From positions 2,213,261 to 2,277,260 of the forward strand of contig NC_020813.1 of the NCBI RefSeq assembly GCF_000348725.1: a DNA stretch of 64,000 nucleotides, in the 5' to 3' direction. This document shows positions 61,882 to 64,000 of the stretch, one piece after another (position 1 is the stretch's first letter; the number at the start of each line of letters is the position of its first letter). The DNA is from Pseudobdellovibrio exovorus JSS (lineage in GTDB: Bacteria > Bdellovibrionota > Bdellovibrionia > Bdellovibrionales > Bdellovibrionaceae). Under the pieces are notes generated by a model, which saw nothing but the letters and a program-made list of their open reading frames with translations, ran no database searches and was not told where the DNA came from. The translations under genes and the position numbers were made by a program.

Positions 61882-63858
61882 ATGAGTTTATCTAACAACA
61901 CATCGACTCATCTATCAAAAGTACCAACTCACGCTTTTGCAAAACTCCCTGAAGCTGAATGGACAGTTGAAAACAGTTCTCAACTTTATGGAATCAACAA
62001 CTGGGGCAATGGTTACTTCCGTATCAATAAAGATGGAAATGTGGCGGTCACCCCAAAAGGAGAAAAAGGTCCTTCTGTTGACCTTTACGAACTGACTCAA
62101 GAATTACAAGATCGCGGTATTCGCATTCCGATCATGATTCGTTTTCCTGACATTATTCGTGAACGCGTTCACTTACTTCATGCCTGCTTCCAAAAAGCGA
62201 TTGCAGACCACAGCTACAAAGGTTCGTATCGTGGCGTTTATCCCATCAAGGTGAATCAACAACGCCATCTTGTACAGGAACTTGTAAAATTCGGCAAAGA
62301 AGTTCACTTGGGCCTTGAATGTGGTTCTAAACCAGAGCTTTTAGTTGTCCTTTCTTTGATGAACACTCCAGACGGCGTGATTATCTGTAACGGCTTCAAA
62401 GATGCGGAGTACATCGAGACTGCTTTATTAGCAAAAAAGATCGGCCGCGAAATCATCATCGTCGTTGATCGTAAAGACGAGCTTAAACTGATCACAGACG
62501 CGGCAAAAAAACTGAGCATCAAACCTAAAATCGGCTTCCGTGCAAAATTAAACACGCAAGGTGCTGGTAAATGGGTAGACTCAGCAGGTGCCCGTTCAAA
62601 ATTCGGGTTAACAGCTGTGGAAATCGTGGAAGGTGTCGAGTTCCTGAAGAAACAAGACATGTTAGACTGTCTTGAATTACTTCACTACCACATCGGTTCA
62701 CAGGTTCCTTCTATCCAAAGTATCAAGTCCTCACTAAAAGAAGCGGCTCGTTTCTATACAGAGCTACACTCTTTAGGTGCAAAACTAAAATACATCGATG
62801 TTGGTGGCGGTTTAGGCGTCGACTACGATGGAACAGGTTGGTCTGATTCGTCGATCAATTACTCTGAGCAAGAGTACGCCAACGACGTGGTTTCAACTCT
62901 ACAAACTCTTTGCGATGAAAAAGGTGTTCCACACCCAAATATCGTAACTGAATCTGGTCGCGCTCTTGTCGCTCACCACTCGGTTTTGATTTTTAATGTG
63001 ATGGGCGTGAACAATCTTTTCAAACAAGATCCTCCGGCTCCGGCAACAAAGCAAGATCCTGCGATCATGCAAGAGCTTCAGTACATCTATGAAAAATTGA
63101 CTCCTGAAAATATCAACGAGTGCTTCAACGACTTGATGCAATCGAAATCTGAAACTCTGAACTTATTCACTTACGGCGTGTTGAACTTAACTCAACGTGC
63201 ATGGTGTGAAAGTATGTTCTTTGCGATTGCAACGAAAATGCTTTCAACAGCTCAGAAGACTCCAGACTGTGAAGACATCGTGGCCTCACTACGTGAAACA
63301 CTTTGTGACACTTATTTCTGTAATTTCTCGGTCTTCCAATCTGTTCCAGATTCATGGGCCGTGGGACAGTTATTCCCAGTCATGCCAATTCACAATCTGA
63401 AAAATGAACCATGCCACGAAGCCACTTTAGCCGATCTGACATGTGACTCTGATGGAAAAATCGAAAAATTCATCGACTCAGAATCAGGCGAAGTGAAAAA
63501 GACTTTACGCGTTCACCCCTTCAAAGAAGGCGATGCCCCTTACTACCTAGGTGTCTTCTTAACAGGTGCTTACCAAGAAATCTTAGGCGACTTACACAAC
63601 CTATTCGGTGACACCGATGCCGTTCACATTTCACTACGCGACTCTGGTTATACAGTAGATCACTACGTTCCAGGTGACACAGTAACGGAAGTTTTAACTT
63701 ACGTTCAGTACGGCCGCGCCGAAATGGTCGACAGTGTCCGCCAATTCACAGAAGAAAGTATTGCCAATGGCAATCTGACGAAGCAAGAGGCGAAGGCGTT
63801 GATTAAGCATTATGAAGAGGGGTTGTCGGGGTATACGTATTTGGAAGAAATGGAATAA
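61882..63858 (+). CDS. speA: Biosynthetic arginine decarboxylase
   Basis: 658-residue PLP enzyme making agmatine for putrescine and spermidine, exactly the length I recall for E. coli SpeA. The PLP lysine is K123 in GVYPIKVNQQ, HYHIGSQVPS and YIDVGGGLGVDYDG follow, and ESGRALVAHHSV and NGNLTKQEAKALIKHYEEGL complete the family pattern. The start is ATG 61882 with GGGGGAGGG directly before it; the in-frame ATG 61855 lacks one. It is followed by an intrinsic terminator at 63942-63976. No speB or speE is in the window. Confidence 0.97.
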   Translation: MSLSNNTSTHLSKVPTHAFAKLPEAEWTVENSSQLYGINNWGNGYFRINKDGNVAVTPKGEKGPSVDLYELTQELQDRGIRIPIMIRFPDIIRERVHLLHACFQKAIADHSYKGSYRGVYPIKVNQQRHLVQELVKFGKEVHLGLECGSKPELLVVLSLMNTPDGVIICNGFKDAEYIETALLAKKIGREIIIVVDRKDELKLITDAAKKLSIKPKIGFRAKLNTQGAGKWVDSAGARSKFGLTAVEIVEGVEFLKKQDMLDCLELLHYHIGSQVPSIQSIKSSLKEAARFYTELHSLGAKLKYIDVGGGLGVDYDGTGWSDSSINYSEQEYANDVVSTLQTLCDEKGVPHPNIVTESGRALVAHHSVLIFNVMGVNNLFKQDPPAPATKQDPAIMQELQYIYEKLTPENINECFNDLMQSKSETLNLFTYGVLNLTQRAWCESMFFAIATKMLSTAQKTPDCEDIVASLRETLCDTYFCNFSVFQSVPDSWAVGQLFPVMPIHNLKNEPCHEATLADLTCDSDGKIEKFIDSESGEVKKTLRVHPFKEGDAPYYLGVFLTGAYQEILGDLHNLFGDTDAVHISLRDSGYTVDHYVPGDTVTEVLTYVQYGRAEMVDSVRQFTEESIANGNLTKQEAKALIKHYEEGLSGYTYLEEME

Positions 63859-63864
63859 TTTCTA

Positions 63865-63890
63865 AACTGGCCCCTAAAAATGTTGTTAGA
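63865..63890 (+). repeat. Terminal-repeat-like sequence related to the IS left end
   Basis: AACTGGCCCC then TAAAAATGTTGTTAGA: same first 10 bases as the IS left repeat at 49352 and 18 of 26 bases overall. It lies 7 bases after the speA stop. It may mark a second IS copy, a solo end or a short non-autonomous element. TGTTGTTA (63881-63888) also pairs with TAACAACA at 63911-63918. Confidence 0.45.
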
Positions 63891-63941
63891 GTGGAAGCAA
63901 ACTACGACTTTAACAACACAAAATTATGATACCAAGTATAC

Positions 63942-63976
63942 AAAGCCATGTGCCACTCAAGACACATGGCTTTTTT
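63942..63976 (+). terminator. Intrinsic terminator after speA
   Basis: AAAGCCATGTG (63942-63952), 10-base loop, CACATGGCTTT (63963-63973), with T running to 63976. Perfect 11-base stem. Confidence 0.92.
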
Positions 63977-64000
63977 CGTTGTATTCCATGTCCGCCTAAA

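Noticed and set aside
1..64000. tRNA, rRNA, CRISPR array or prophage
   Set aside because: No tRNA T-loop/acceptor patterns, no rRNA conserved blocks, no spaced direct repeats and no phage structural genes were seen.

Overview
The window is a gene-dense (about one gene per 1.1 kb), medium-GC bacterial chromosome segment with no rRNA, tRNA or CRISPR. It looks like a Bdellovibrio-type predatory deltaproteobacterial relative (Bdellovibrionota, possibly Pseudobdellovibrio). The pointers are adjacent ~278-residue flagellin paralogues, many signal-peptide proteins and lipoproteins without known domains, an orphan secreted RHS/YD protein, an AmpG-type permease paired with an adenosine-deaminase-like enzyme, and a transposase of a type I associate with this group. 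The taxon is an inference from protein resemblance, not a database match.

Layout. 1-1905: a pabA-pabB-pabC-like folate operon (+). 2033-7766: a minus-strand operon tesA-ybbA-ybbP-tsaC-plsC-like with ATGA overlaps. 7835-9819: an RRM RNA-binding protein, SlyD and a lipoprotein. 10041-16473: HNH nuclease, GNAT, an FAD-oxidoreductase/DUF1365 pair, and an adenosine-deaminase-like/AmpG pair. 16481-25231: two lipoproteins (one TPR), an alanine-racemase-fold enzyme, a GMC oxidoreductase with a small partner, an amidase and a DUF2817 peptidase. 25258-28309: an aldo-keto reductase and two flagellins whose leaders carry GGA-loop hairpins; the upstream one has a sigma-28 promoter. 28387-32318: HD hydrolase, a padR-DUF1700-DUF4097 operon and a DsbA-like lipoprotein. 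32414-38280: four secreted proteins of unknown role, including the YD-repeat protein and a 984-residue protein. 38461-39099: a secreted protein with the CheD catalytic pattern. 39100-47592: thiolase, M23 peptidase, PP2C phosphatase, TonB/TolA-like protein, AceE-like E1 and an alpha/beta hydrolase. 47617-52478: secreted hydrolase, an insertion sequence with terminal inverted repeats, SDR, O-methyltransferase and HAD phosphatase. 52571-64000: OppD/OppF-like ATPases, PilZ protein, response regulator, TrxB, ferredoxin, TrmB, a GGDEF regulator, LeuS and SpeA.

Most of the segment is ordinary housekeeping. The most interesting item is the exported CheD-fold protein at 38461-39099, which keeps the Thr-Cys-His spacing of the chemoreceptor deamidase CheD but carries a signal peptide. 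Next are the flagellin leaders, which look like CsrA targets; an insertion sequence whose right end supplies the stop codon of the neighbouring SDR gene, with a related end sequence after speA; and an intrinsic terminator whose loop holds the start codon of the next gene. Start codons were re-chosen where an internal ATG or GTG has a better ribosome binding site or a 4-base overlap with its neighbour.
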